Of a stretch of 64,000 nucleotides of DNA, positions 16,712 to 25,155 are shown piece by piece. Every line of letters starts with the position of its first letter. Positions within the stretch are counted from its first letter, which is position 1. Below the pieces are notes generated by a model. The model saw nothing but the letters and a program-made list of their open reading frames with translations, did not search any database and was not told where the DNA came from. The stretch is from positions 1,628,501-1,692,500 of the forward strand of contig NZ_CP083546.1 in the NCBI RefSeq assembly GCF_025144145.1, given 5' to 3'. Origin of the DNA: Leisingera sp. M658 (lineage in GTDB: Bacteria; Pseudomonadota; Alphaproteobacteria; Rhodobacterales; Rhodobacteraceae). A program made the position numbers and the translations under genes.

Positions 16712-17443
16712 TCACCGCGCGGCTGCCCGTGCTGCAAACACATCTGCGGCCAGTTTCCGGGTCTCGGTTTCAAGATCCTGCAGGCCGGACACCGCGGCCG
16801 GGCCGTCACCACGCTCAATCGCGTCGGCAATGCAGGCATGAAGCGCAGTGATTGCGGCGCGGTCCCGTGCGGTGAAGGTAATGATGTTCATCAGGGGCTG
16901 CATTGCTTCCACCGCGCCGGCCAATTGATAAGACAGCACCGGGTTATGCGCCCCGTCCACCAGCGCCCGGTGAAAAGAGACATCCGAGGCGCAGAAGGCC
17001 TCATCGGTTAGGCCAGGCTGGTTTTGCCGGAAGATCTCGGTCCGCATGGTGGCCAGCTGATCCGGGGTGCGGCGCTGCGCCGAAAGCGGCGCGCAAGAGC
17101 GTTCCAGCGCATAGCGGGCTTCGCAAGCGGTATCAAAGCTCACCGCGTTCATGCTTAGTAGCAGGGTTGAGGTGGTGATCTGCTGCGAATAGGCGTCCTC
17201 AAAGCTGAGCCGGTTTACAAACGCCCCGCCGGTCGCGCCGCGCTGGGTGCGGATCAAGGACTGCGCTGCCAAACGCTTCAGCGCTTCCCGCACGGTGGAA
17301 CGGGAGACCTGAAACTGCTCCGACAGTTCGCTTTCAGACGGCAGCCGCTCATCCACGATCAATGCGCCCGAGATGATGGCATCCTTGATAGCCTGCGCTA
17401 TCTGAACCGAAAGATCGGCGGAACTGTTGGGGTCAATCTTCAT
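16712..17443 (-). CDS. dmdR: GntR/FadR-family repressor, probable DmdR
   Basis: 243 residues. N-terminal winged helix (LPSESELSEQFQVSRSTVREALKRLAAQSLI, about 32-65) followed by an all-helical FCD ligand domain (about 95-230) with histidine-bearing helices (FHRALVDGAHNP). It is divergent from dmdA. In Ruegeria pomeroyi a GntR-family regulator beside dmdA represses dmdA and acuI and responds to acryloyl-CoA; the same neighbourhood here supports the name DmdR, by context and not by direct evidence. A tandem 15-bp repeat 55 bp upstream of its start is a good operator candidate. Confidence 0.82.
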   Translation of the reverse strand: MKIDPNSSADLSVQIAQAIKDAIISGALIVDERLPSESELSEQFQVSRSTVREALKRLAAQSLIRTQRGATGGAFVNRLSFEDAYSQQITTSTLLLSMNAVSFDTACEARYALERSCAPLSAQRRTPDQLATMRTEIFRQNQPGLTDEAFCASDVSFHRALVDGAHNPVLSYQLAGAVEAMQPLMNIITFTARDRAAITALHACIADAIERGDGPAAVSGLQDLETETRKLAADVFAARAAAR

Positions 17444-17497
17444 TCTCAGGGCCCTGACGCAGCACTACGCCGGAGGTGTCCCGGCAAAAAATCATTT

Positions 17498-17527
17498 GTC
17501 TGACATTTAAAAGTCTGACATTTAAAA
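17498..17527. promoter_or_regulatory. Tandem 15-bp direct repeat, candidate DmdR operator
   Basis: GTCTGACATTTAAAA occurs twice back to back (17498-17512 and 17513-17527). The first copy contains TGTCTGACA, a short dyad of the kind bound by FadR-type GntR regulators. It lies in the dmdR-dmdA divergent region, nearer to dmdR. Confidence 0.6.
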
Positions 17528-17826
17528 CGTAAGGCGTGAGTCGGGAGAAAGCAATGCTCGGATCATCCATGCGCAACGTTCTGTGGTTTGGGTTCCTTGG
17601 TGATGTACTCCATGAGCACCGGCATGGGCCGGACATAATCGCGGCTACGGGCCTCAAATCGCGGGTGCGTGATTATGGCCGGGTTTGGAACTTTGGCGGT
17701 AAGTCTGCGGAAACCTGCCCGATTGACTGGTCCGGTTCCAAGCAAAGGCGAAACCGGCGGGGGCGGTTCCGGCCGGCTCCGCTGTTGGTAAACTATACTG
17801 TGTAACGCTCATATGGAGACTTGAGT
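17528..17826. other. Divergent region between operator repeat and dmdA
   Basis: About 300 bp. Short open frames exist on both strands (for example minus 17563-17745, 60 residues) but none has a binding site or recognised domain. The minus frame around 17575-17650 (RDYVRPMPVLMEYITKEP) looks protein-like and might be a gene remnant, without firm support. GGAG at 17815-17818 is the dmdA ribosome binding site. Confidence 0.35.
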
Positions 17827-18921
17827 TTGGCGAACATCTTTCCGTCCCGCCGCATCCGGCGCACACCCTTTTCCAAAGGGGTCGAGGCCGCAGGCGTCAA
17901 AGGGTACACTGTCTACAACCACATGCTGCTGGCGACAGTGTTTGAAAGTCTTGAATACGACTGCGCGCACCTGAAGGAGCATGTGCAGGTCTGGGATGTG
18001 TCCTGCGAACGGCAGGTCAGCATCAAAGGGCCGGATGCGCTGCGGCTGATGAAACTGATCAGCCCGCGCGACATGGACCGGATGGCGGACGATCAGTGTT
18101 ATTATGTGCCGGCGGTGGATCACAACGGCGGTATGCTGAATGACCCGGTGGCGGTGAAACTGGCGGCGGACCACTACTGGCTGTCGCTGGCCGATGGCGA
18201 CCTGCTGCAGTTCGTGCTGGGGATCGCCATTGCCAAGGGCTTTGATGTCGATATCGTGGAGCCGGATGTGTCGCCATTGGCTGTGCAGGGACCCAAGGCC
18301 GACGATCTGATGGCGCGGGTGTTCGGCGATGCGGTGCGCGATATCCGCTTTTTCCGCTACAAACGTCTTGCGTTCCAGGGTGCCGAGCTGGTGGTGGCGC
18401 GCTCAGGCTGGTCCAAGCAGGGCGGATTTGAGATTTATGTCGAAGGGTCGGATCTGGGAATGCCTTTGTGGGATGCGCTGTTTGCCGCCGGGGAGGACAT
18501 GCACGTCCGTGCGGGCTGCCCGAACACCATTGAACGCATCGAAAGCGGGCTGTTGAGTTACGGCAACGACATGACCCGCGGCAACACGCCATATGAATGC
18601 GGACTGGGTAAGTTCTGCAATTCGCCCGAGGACTACATCGGTAAGGCCGCACTGGCAGAACAGGCTGCAAACGGCCCCGCGCGCCAGATCCGCCCGCTGG
18701 TGATCGGTGGAGAGATCCCACCGTGCCTGGATGCTTGGCCGCTTATTGCTGACGGACGCCAGGTGGGGCAGGTCGGCTCGGCCGTTCATGCGCCGGAGTT
18801 TGGAGTGAATGCGGCGATTGGGATGGTGGACAGGTCCCATTGGGTGCCCGGCACGGTGATGGAAGTGGAGACCCCGGCAGGAATGCTGCCCGCAACAGTT
18901 CAGGAGAGGTTCTGGCGGTAG
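17827..18921 (+). CDS. dmdA: Dimethylsulfoniopropionate demethylase DmdA
   Basis: Transfers a methyl group from DMSP to tetrahydrofolate, giving methylmercaptopropionate: the entry step of the demethylation route. 364 residues, full family length, GcvT-like fold. Segments match my knowledge of roseobacter DmdA: the N terminus NIFPSRR, then VEAAGVKGYTVYNHMLLATV, VQVWDVSCERQV, CYYVPAVDHNGGMLNDPVAV and SGWSKQGGFEIYVEG. The best start is TTG at 17827 (MANIFPSRR), with GGAG eight bases upstream; a TTG at 17821 would be too close. Followed by acuI, separated by a GC-rich repeat. The main alternative, a generic aminomethyltransferase, is disfavoured by the motif match and by the dmdR and acuI neighbours. 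Confidence 0.93.
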   Translation: MANIFPSRRIRRTPFSKGVEAAGVKGYTVYNHMLLATVFESLEYDCAHLKEHVQVWDVSCERQVSIKGPDALRLMKLISPRDMDRMADDQCYYVPAVDHNGGMLNDPVAVKLAADHYWLSLADGDLLQFVLGIAIAKGFDVDIVEPDVSPLAVQGPKADDLMARVFGDAVRDIRFFRYKRLAFQGAELVVARSGWSKQGGFEIYVEGSDLGMPLWDALFAAGEDMHVRAGCPNTIERIESGLLSYGNDMTRGNTPYECGLGKFCNSPEDYIGKAALAEQAANGPARQIRPLVIGGEIPPCLDAWPLIADGRQVGQVGSAVHAPEFGVNAAIGMVDRSHWVPGTVMEVETPAGMLPATVQERFWR

Positions 18922-18995
18922 GAGCGGGGGCGCTGCCCCCGCCGCGGCAGGCCGCGGCTCCCCCGGGATATTTTGGGCCAGATGAAAATGGGATC
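18921..18995. repeat. GC-rich dispersed repeat between dmdA and acuI, copy A
   Basis: GGGGGCGCTGCCCCC and GCCGCGGCAGGCCGCGGC are consecutive GC-rich palindromes, then CCCCCGGGATATTTTGGGCC and a purine-rich AGATGAAAATGGG tail. The tail half is shared with copy B at 34506-34541. I recall this as a common Rhodobacteraceae intergenic repeat. Confidence 0.65.
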
Positions 18996-19024
18996 TGGCT
19001 GGGTTTTTGGAAAGGGAATGTGAA

Positions 19025-20017
19025 ATGTTCAATGCATTGGTTGTGAACAAGGACGAAGACAGCGGCAAGACGTCTGCCGCGGTACAGCCGCTTAGTTTGG
19101 AAGACCTGCCCGAGGGAGAAGTGACCGTGGCGGTGGAGTATTCCACCGTGAACTACAAGGACGGCCTGTGCATCGGGCCGGGCGGCGGGCTGGTGCGCAA
19201 GTACCCGCATGTGCCAGGGATAGATTTTGCCGGCACGGTCGAGACGTCCTCGGATGACCGCTACAAAGCTGGCGACAAGGTGGTGCTGACCGGCTGGCGC
19301 GTGGGCGAGGCGCATTGGGGCGGCTATTCCCAAAAGGCCAACGTGCGCGCCGATTGGCTGGTGCCGCTGCCTGAGGGGCTGGATACCCGCCAGGCAATGG
19401 CAGTGGGCACTGCGGGCTTTACTGCGATGCTGGCGGTGATGGCGCTGGAGGATCATGGACTGGAGCCCGGGCATGGTCCCGTTCTGGTCACCGGTGCCGC
19501 GGGCGGTGTCGGCTCGGTGGCCACCGCGATCCTGGCGAACCTCGGCTATGAGGCGGCCGGCGTCACGGGCCGCCCGGAAACCGCGGACTATCTGAAATCC
19601 CTGGGCGCCACCCGGATTGTGCCCCGCGAGGAGATCAACGAGACCACCAAACGCCCGCTGGAAAGCGAAAGCTGGGCGGGCTGTGTCGATGCGGTTGGCG
19701 GCGCCATGCTGGCACGGGTTCTGGGGCAGATGAAATATGGCGCCTCGGTTTCTGCTGTCGGCCTTGCGGGCGGCGCCGGGCTGCCTGCCACCGTCATCCC
19801 GTTCCTGCTGCGCGGCGTGAACCTTTTGGGCATCGATTCCGTCATGCAGCCTTATGACAACCGTCTGCGCGCCTGGGAGCGGATCGCCAAGGATCTGCCG
19901 ATGGACAAGCTGGAGGCAATGATCCAACCCGCCGCCCTTAGCGACCTGCCGCAGCTGGGGGCGGATATCCTCAAGGGCCAGGTCAAGGGGCGTGTTGTGG
20001 TTGACGTGAACGGCTGA
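19025..20017 (+). CDS. acuI: Acrylyl-CoA reductase AcuI (MDR family)
   Basis: NADPH-dependent reduction of acryloyl-CoA to propionyl-CoA, which detoxifies the acrylate branch of DMSP breakdown. 330 residues, medium-chain dehydrogenase fold without the zinc ligands of alcohol dehydrogenases. Family motifs: STVNYKDGLCI, PHVPGIDFAGTV, the nucleotide-binding VLVTGAAGGVGSVA, and GVTGRPETADYLKSLGA. ATG at 19025 follows AAAGGGA. Co-directional with dmdA about 100 bp upstream, as in other roseobacters; the strong terminator directly downstream ends the unit. Confidence 0.93.
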   Translation: MFNALVVNKDEDSGKTSAAVQPLSLEDLPEGEVTVAVEYSTVNYKDGLCIGPGGGLVRKYPHVPGIDFAGTVETSSDDRYKAGDKVVLTGWRVGEAHWGGYSQKANVRADWLVPLPEGLDTRQAMAVGTAGFTAMLAVMALEDHGLEPGHGPVLVTGAAGGVGSVATAILANLGYEAAGVTGRPETADYLKSLGATRIVPREEINETTKRPLESESWAGCVDAVGGAMLARVLGQMKYGASVSAVGLAGGAGLPATVIPFLLRGVNLLGIDSVMQPYDNRLRAWERIAKDLPMDKLEAMIQPAALSDLPQLGADILKGQVKGRVVVDVNG

Positions 20018-20036
20018 GACCTGATCGGATGGCAAC

Positions 20037-20067
20037 AAAAGGCCCCGGTGCTTTCCCGGGGCCTTTT
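20037..20067 (+). terminator. Bidirectional terminator between acuI and VOC gene
   Basis: AAAAGGCCCCGG (20037-20048) pairs with CCGGGGCCTTTT (20056-20067). A/T flanks on both sides suit both convergent genes. Confidence 0.88.
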
Positions 20068-20072
20068 GCGTG

Positions 20073-20453
20073 TCAGTCATTGTATTTGAAGAAACCCACC
20101 GAGTTGCCGTCCGGGTCGGTGGCATAGAAGAACCGCCCGGGCGGAATCTCGATAGTGGGGGAGACTACTTTGCCGCCGGCATCCGTGACCCGCTCCATCA
20201 CATCTTCCAACTCGCCCTCAGCGGTCAGATGCAGCGTCGGGCCGCGTCCGTCGCCTGCCGGTTTGCCGGGATACAGATGCAGGGCAACGCCGGTTGCCTG
20301 GTCCGCAGGCTTGAACATTGCCATCGGGTTGGGACCGCTGGTGTCGATGCTCAACGCGGCACCGGTCACCTTGGAGTAAAACGTCACTGCCGCGTCCAGA
20401 TCGCTGACGGGCAGTTCGCCCCAGACCAGGAAATCCTTGGGGGTATAGGCCAT
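20073..20453 (-). CDS. VOC family (glyoxalase/bleomycin resistance fold) protein
   Basis: 126 residues from the ATG at 20453, chosen because GGAGG lies six bases upstream; an in-frame start at 20486 lacks one. One VOC module pair: FLVWGELPVSDLDAAVTFYSKVTG at the start and RFFYATDPDGNSVGFFKYND at the end, the latter carrying the metal-site style DPDGN. Substrate unknown. Stands alone, convergent to acuI. Confidence 0.85.
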   Translation of the reverse strand: MAYTPKDFLVWGELPVSDLDAAVTFYSKVTGAALSIDTSGPNPMAMFKPADQATGVALHLYPGKPAGDGRGPTLHLTAEGELEDVMERVTDAGGKVVSPTIEIPPGRFFYATDPDGNSVGFFKYND

Positions 20454-20696
20454 ATCAAATCCTCCGTTTTTGCCTGCGGTCAGCATGACAGGCGCTGTTG
20501 TCAGTTTCTGGCATCAACCTGCGGTCCGGAGCATCTCCGGCAGGCAGGTTTCATACACGGCGTTTTATTCGAAATTTCCAGCTTGCAGGGCCGCAAGTGT
20601 TCCCTCAATCCTTACGCAGGAGTGCAGCCTTGGCCGACCGCCTGCCAAGAACCGGGAACACCTGACCGGTGCGCGATTTGAGGAGACAGAAAAGCA

Positions 20697-21920
20697 ATGA
20701 CCGCATTGGATATTGATTTTGTCCGGGCCCAGTTCCCGGCCTTTGGCGAACCCGGCCTGCGGGATCAGGCATTTTTTGAAAACGCGGGCGGCTCCTATAC
20801 CTGCCGCCAGGTGATTGACCGGCTGACCCGGTTCTATACCCAGCGCAAAGTGCAGCCCTATGCCCCCTATGAGGCCTCGCGCCTCGGCGGCGCCGAGATG
20901 GACGAGGCCCGCGCCCGTCTGGCCGCGCTGATGGGCGTTGCCGCTGAGGAACTGAGCTTTGGCCCCTCGACCACCCAGAACACCTATGTGCTGGCGCAGG
21001 CCTTCCGCAGCTTCATGAAGCCCGGCGAAGCCATCATCGTCACCAATCAGGATCACGAAGCCAACACCGGCCCCTGGCGCCGTCTGGCCGAGGAAGGGAT
21101 CGAGATCCGCGAATGGCGGATCGACCCGCAGACCGGCCATCTGGACCCGGCGCAACTGGAAAACCTGCTGGACGAAAATGTCCGTCTGGTCTGCTTCCCG
21201 CATTGTTCCAACGTGGTGGGCGAGATCAACCCGGTGCCCGAGATCACCGCCATGGCCCATGCCGCCGGCGCCTTTGTCTGTGTCGATGGCGTTTCTTACG
21301 CACCGCACGGGCTGCCGAATGTGGATGACCTGGGCGCCGATATCTACCTGTTTTCCGCGTACAAGACCTATGGCCCCCATCAGGGTATTATGGTGATCCG
21401 CAAGGCGCTGGGCGCGCTGCTGCCGAACCAGGCGCATTACTTCAATGCGGACACGCTCTACAAACGCTTCACCCCGGCAGGCCCGGACCATGCCCAGGTG
21501 GCGGCCTCGGCCGGCATGGCGGATTATTTCGAGGCCTTGGCGGCCCATCATGGCCACGCGGGCACTGCTGCCGAAACCGGCGCCTTTGTCCACGACCTGA
21601 TGCGCGCGCATGAGGTTGACCTGCTGCAGCCGTTGCTGGATGCGGTAAAGGACCGTAACGATGTCCGCCTGCTGGGGCCTTCAACCGCAGAAAACCGCGC
21701 GCCCACCGTTGCCATTGCCCTGAACCGCCCGGCGGAACCGGTTGCCGCGGCCATGTCGGAATATGGCATCATGGCCGGCGGCGGCGATTTCTATGCTGTG
21801 CGCGCCCTTTCCGCCATGGGCGTTGATCCAAACGAGGGCGTGCTGCGTGTGAGCTTCACCCACTACACGTCCGAGGCAGAAGTGGCCAAGCTGATTGAGG
21901 TCTTGGACCGGGTACTGTAA
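20697..21920 (+). CDS. Class V aminotransferase / cysteine desulfurase-like PLP enzyme
   Basis: 407 residues. Fold type I PLP enzyme: DQAFFENAGGSY near the N terminus, LSFGPSTTQNTY at the phosphate-binding helix, FVCVDGVSYAPHG with the cofactor aspartate, and LFSAYKTYGPHQG with the Schiff-base lysine at K223. This resembles the cysteine desulfurase-like subgroup (CsdA-type) but lacks the flexible catalytic-cysteine loop (RSGHHC type) of true IscS or SufS, so the substrate is uncertain. GAGGAGACAG lies just before the ATG. The photolyase gene starts 24 bp after its stop, suggesting co-transcription. Confidence 0.85.
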   Translation: MTALDIDFVRAQFPAFGEPGLRDQAFFENAGGSYTCRQVIDRLTRFYTQRKVQPYAPYEASRLGGAEMDEARARLAALMGVAAEELSFGPSTTQNTYVLAQAFRSFMKPGEAIIVTNQDHEANTGPWRRLAEEGIEIREWRIDPQTGHLDPAQLENLLDENVRLVCFPHCSNVVGEINPVPEITAMAHAAGAFVCVDGVSYAPHGLPNVDDLGADIYLFSAYKTYGPHQGIMVIRKALGALLPNQAHYFNADTLYKRFTPAGPDHAQVAASAGMADYFEALAAHHGHAGTAAETGAFVHDLMRAHEVDLLQPLLDAVKDRNDVRLLGPSTAENRAPTVAIALNRPAEPVAAAMSEYGIMAGGGDFYAVRALSAMGVDPNEGVLRVSFTHYTSEAEVAKLIEVLDRVL

Positions 21921-21944
21921 CGCAGACAGGGCAAGGAAAGCAGC

Positions 21945-23369
21945 ATGAACAGCAGTTCCCCGGTGATCTGGTGGATAAGGCGGGATCTCCGTCTTTGTGA
22001 CAATCCGGCGCTGACGGCTGCTGCCGCGTCCGGTGCGCCCGTGCTTCCAGTCTATATCCTCGACGAACAGGACGAAGCGCTGGGCGCAGCGCCCAAGTTC
22101 CGCCTTGGGTTGGGGCTGGAGCATTTCGCAAGGCAACTGGCCAGGGCCGGCTCCCGTCTGATCCTGCGCCGGGGCAAGGCGCTGGAGGTGCTGCAGCAGC
22201 TGGCCGTTGAAACCGGGGCAGGGGCCGTGCATTGGTCCCGCCTGTATGATCCGCAGGCCATTGCCCGCGACACCGCGGTGAAACAGCAGCTCTCGGCGCA
22301 GGGGATCACGGCCAAATCCCACGGCGGGCGGCTGTTGTTTGAACCCTGGACGGTCGAGACCAAGACCGGAGGCATGTACAAGGTCTACACCCCGTTCTGG
22401 AAGGCCGTGCGGGGCCGCAGCGTCAACAGCCTGCTGCCGGCACCCGCCGCGCTGCCGGCACCGGAAAACTGGCCCGCCAGCGAAGATCTCTCCGCCTGGA
22501 ATATGGGCGCCGCCATGCGCCGCGGTGCGGATGTGGTCGCCCGCTACTGCCGTGTGGGCGAAGGTGCCGCGTTAAACCGTCTGGACGAATTCCTTGAATA
22601 TTCTGTGGACGCCTACAAGGAGCGCCGCGACTATCCGGGCGAGGATGCCACCTCCGGCCTGTCGGAGAACCTTGCCTGGGGGGAAATCAGCCCGCACCGC
22701 ATGTGGCACCTGGGCCGCGCGGCGATGGAACGCGGCAACCAGGGCGCGGAACATTTCCTGAAAGAGGTCGCCTGGCGCGAGTTCGCCTATCACCTGATGT
22801 ACCACTCGCCGCATATGCTGACAGCCAGCTGGCGCAGCGAATGGCAGGCCTTTCCCTGGTCGCAGGACATCACGCGCCAGGTTCTGGCATGGCAGCGCGG
22901 ACAGACGGGTTATGACTTCATAGATGCCGCCATGCGCGAACTGTATGTGACCGGCAAGATGCACAACCGGGCCCGGATGATCGTGGCAAGTTTCCTGACC
23001 AAACATCTGATGACGCATTGGAAAATCGGGATGGACTGGTTTGCCGATACGCTGGTGGACTGGGATCCGGCATCCAACGCCATGGGCTGGCAGTGGGTGG
23101 CTGGCTCCGGTCCCGACGCCGCCCCTTTTTTTCGTGTCTTCAACCCCAGCGGTCAGTTGGAAAAATTCGACTCATCAGGTGCTTACACGCGACGCTGGAT
23201 TGCCGAGGGGCAAGGTAATGCACCGCAATCCGCACTGGATTTCTTTGACGCTGCGCCGCTGTCCTGGGAGCTGTCGCCGGACACTCCCCGCGCCAAGCCG
23301 GTGATCAGCCTGAAAGAGGGCCGCGACCGCGCGCTCGCGGCTTATCACGGTGCCCGTGAAAACCGCTGA
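21945..23369 (+). CDS. phrB: Deoxyribodipyrimidine photolyase
   Basis: Light-driven repair of cyclobutane pyrimidine dimers with FAD. 474 residues. N-terminal alpha/beta antenna domain starting VIWWIRRDLRLCDNPAL, then the helical FAD domain with WREFAYHLMYH, MRELYVTGKMHNRARMIVAS, FLTKHLMTHWKIG and GWQWVAGSGPDAAPFFRVFN. All are hallmarks of class I CPD photolyases. Start ATG at 21945 lies after AAGGAAAG. Followed by cfa about 80 bp downstream; photolyase-CFA neighbours are common in marine bacteria with light and oxygen stress programmes. Confidence 0.95.
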   Translation: MNSSSPVIWWIRRDLRLCDNPALTAAAASGAPVLPVYILDEQDEALGAAPKFRLGLGLEHFARQLARAGSRLILRRGKALEVLQQLAVETGAGAVHWSRLYDPQAIARDTAVKQQLSAQGITAKSHGGRLLFEPWTVETKTGGMYKVYTPFWKAVRGRSVNSLLPAPAALPAPENWPASEDLSAWNMGAAMRRGADVVARYCRVGEGAALNRLDEFLEYSVDAYKERRDYPGEDATSGLSENLAWGEISPHRMWHLGRAAMERGNQGAEHFLKEVAWREFAYHLMYHSPHMLTASWRSEWQAFPWSQDITRQVLAWQRGQTGYDFIDAAMRELYVTGKMHNRARMIVASFLTKHLMTHWKIGMDWFADTLVDWDPASNAMGWQWVAGSGPDAAPFFRVFNPSGQLEKFDSSGAYTRRWIAEGQGNAPQSALDFFDAAPLSWELSPDTPRAKPVISLKEGRDRALAAYHGARENR

Positions 23370-23449
23370 CGTATAGTTTTCTTGCCGGAAGGCCCCCTGC
23401 GGCCTAGCTTTTTCCTTGTAGCCAGTCCGTGTCTCACAGGGGGAAGCGC

Positions 23450-24655
23450 ATGAAGCACACGTCCGTTGAGGGCCAGAAAGATCTGCCGCGCTACTTTGCT
23501 GCGGTGTTTGCCAAGGTGAAGGCCATGGAGGTCGGGCAGCTGGATATCCACCTGCCGGACGGGCGCATATTTTCCGCAAACGGGCGCGATCCCGGCCCCA
23601 CTGCCGACTTGCATATCCGCAATCCCGACTGTTTTGCCCGGCTGATCCGCGAGGGCGATCTTGGCTTTGCCGATGCATACCTGGAAGGCTGGTGGAGCAC
23701 ATCGGACCTGCAGGCCTTTATGGATCTGGTGCATATGGGCGCCAATACCGTCTATGACGGTTTCCCGGGCCAGGGCCTGGCACGCGCTTATGAACGCTTC
23801 CGTTTCTGGCTGCACCGCAATCACCGCAAACAGGCGCAAAAGAATATCTCGTACCACTACGACCTGGGCAATGACTTCTACGGGCTGTGGCTGGATGATA
23901 CGATGACTTATTCCAGCGCCCTGTTCCGCAGCGGCCAGGACAGCCTGGAGGCGGCGCAGACCGCGAAATACGCCTCGATGGTGGATCAGATGGGGGTGCA
24001 GCCCGGCGACCATGTGCTGGAGATCGGCTGCGGCTGGGGCGGCTTTGCCGAATACGCCGCCGGTCAGCGGGGGCTGAAAGTCACCGGTCTGACCATCAGT
24101 CAGGAGCAGCTGAACTTTGCCCGGCAGCGCATGGAAAAGACAGGACTTTCGAATCAGGTTGATTTGCGTTTGCAGGACTATCGCGATTGCCGCGGCACAT
24201 TCGACGGCATCGCTTCAATCGAGATGTTCGAGGCCGTGGGTCAGAAATACTGGCCGGCGTATTTCAGCACCATCCGCGACCGGCTGAAACCCGGCGGCAA
24301 GGCGACGCTGCAGATCATCACCGTTGCCGACCGGCGTTGGGAGATTTACCGCAAAGGCGTCGATTTCATCCAGAAACACATTTTCCCCGGCGGCATGCTG
24401 CCGTCCCCGCATGTCCTGCGCAATCAAGTCGAGCGGGCGGGGCTGGGCGTGGTCCGCTCGATTGAATTCGGCGACAGCTACGACCAGACCCTGCGGCGCT
24501 GGCACGACACGTTCAACGCCCGCTGGGACCAGATTGCCGGCTTGGGATTTGATGACCGCTTCCGCAAGATGTGGAACTTTTACCTCACTTCCTGCGCCGC
24601 GGCCTTTAAGACTGGCAATTGCGATGTAACGCAGATTACAGTTGCGCATCGCTGA
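23450..24655 (+). CDS. cfa: Cyclopropane-fatty-acyl-phospholipid synthase family methyltransferase
   Basis: 401 residues. SAM-dependent methylation of unsaturated membrane lipid acyl chains. N-terminal SCP-like lipid-binding region (GQLDIHLPDGRIF, LGFADAYLEGWW), then the methyltransferase domain: KNISYHYDLGNDFYGLWLD, MTYSSALF, SAM loop VLEIGCGWGGFAEYA, and FDGIASIEMFEAVGQKYW. ATG at 23450 has AGGGGGAAG upstream; an in-frame GTG at 23429 would sit inside that site. Could act as true CFA synthase or as a relative making other methylated lipids. Confidence 0.9.
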   Translation: MKHTSVEGQKDLPRYFAAVFAKVKAMEVGQLDIHLPDGRIFSANGRDPGPTADLHIRNPDCFARLIREGDLGFADAYLEGWWSTSDLQAFMDLVHMGANTVYDGFPGQGLARAYERFRFWLHRNHRKQAQKNISYHYDLGNDFYGLWLDDTMTYSSALFRSGQDSLEAAQTAKYASMVDQMGVQPGDHVLEIGCGWGGFAEYAAGQRGLKVTGLTISQEQLNFARQRMEKTGLSNQVDLRLQDYRDCRGTFDGIASIEMFEAVGQKYWPAYFSTIRDRLKPGGKATLQIITVADRRWEIYRKGVDFIQKHIFPGGMLPSPHVLRNQVERAGLGVVRSIEFGDSYDQTLRRWHDTFNARWDQIAGLGFDDRFRKMWNFYLTSCAAAFKTGNCDVTQITVAHR

Positions 24656-24685
24656 CTGAACTGGCCGCACGGATTGTAACCAGAC

Positions 24686-25126
24686 ATGCCCACCGGAGCC
24701 CGACTGACCGCCGCCTTTTGTCTTGCCTTGGTGGCGTTCTTTGTGTCCTTCCTGGTTATGCCGCTGATGCCCGAAGGCACCGATTTCGGCTATTTTGTGC
24801 ATGTGAATGTGGCGCTGGGACTGCTGAGCGGCTGGATCTTCATGGGCAAACGCGCCGGCCGCGGGCTGGTGCCCGGTATCAACAATGGCCTCACGGGCAT
24901 GGTGGTGATGGTGCTTTGGGCGCTGTTCATCCAAGGCACCTGGGAGATGTTCCGCCTGGCCATGCGTCACCGCTATGGCGGTCCGTTTGAGGCACTGTCG
25001 CAGATCTTTGTGATTGCACTGGAGTATTTCTTTGTTATCGCTGTGCCATCTGTGCTGGTGCCATTGGCCGTGGGCGGGGTTCTTGCCGGTCTCGCGACCG
25101 AGAACGCCTCCCGCCGTTGGCGCTGA
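24686..25126 (+). CDS. trgA: TrgA family membrane protein
   Basis: 146 residues with four hydrophobic helices (MPTGARLTAAFCLALVAFF; HVNVALGLLSGWIFMGKRAG; GMVVMVLWALFIQGTW; FFVIAVPSVLVPLAVGGVL). In Rhodobacter sphaeroides trgA and trgB lie beside cysK and contribute to high-level tellurite resistance. The same trgA-trgB-cysK order here supports the name. The biochemical role of TrgA is not known. Confidence 0.85.
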   Translation: MPTGARLTAAFCLALVAFFVSFLVMPLMPEGTDFGYFVHVNVALGLLSGWIFMGKRAGRGLVPGINNGLTGMVVMVLWALFIQGTWEMFRLAMRHRYGGPFEALSQIFVIALEYFFVIAVPSVLVPLAVGGVLAGLATENASRRWR

Positions 25127-25155
25127 AACGTCTTCTTAACAACAGGTTGTATTCC

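Noticed and set aside
17536-17805. 89-residue plus frame before dmdA
   Set aside because: No binding site or domain; overlaps the promoter region.
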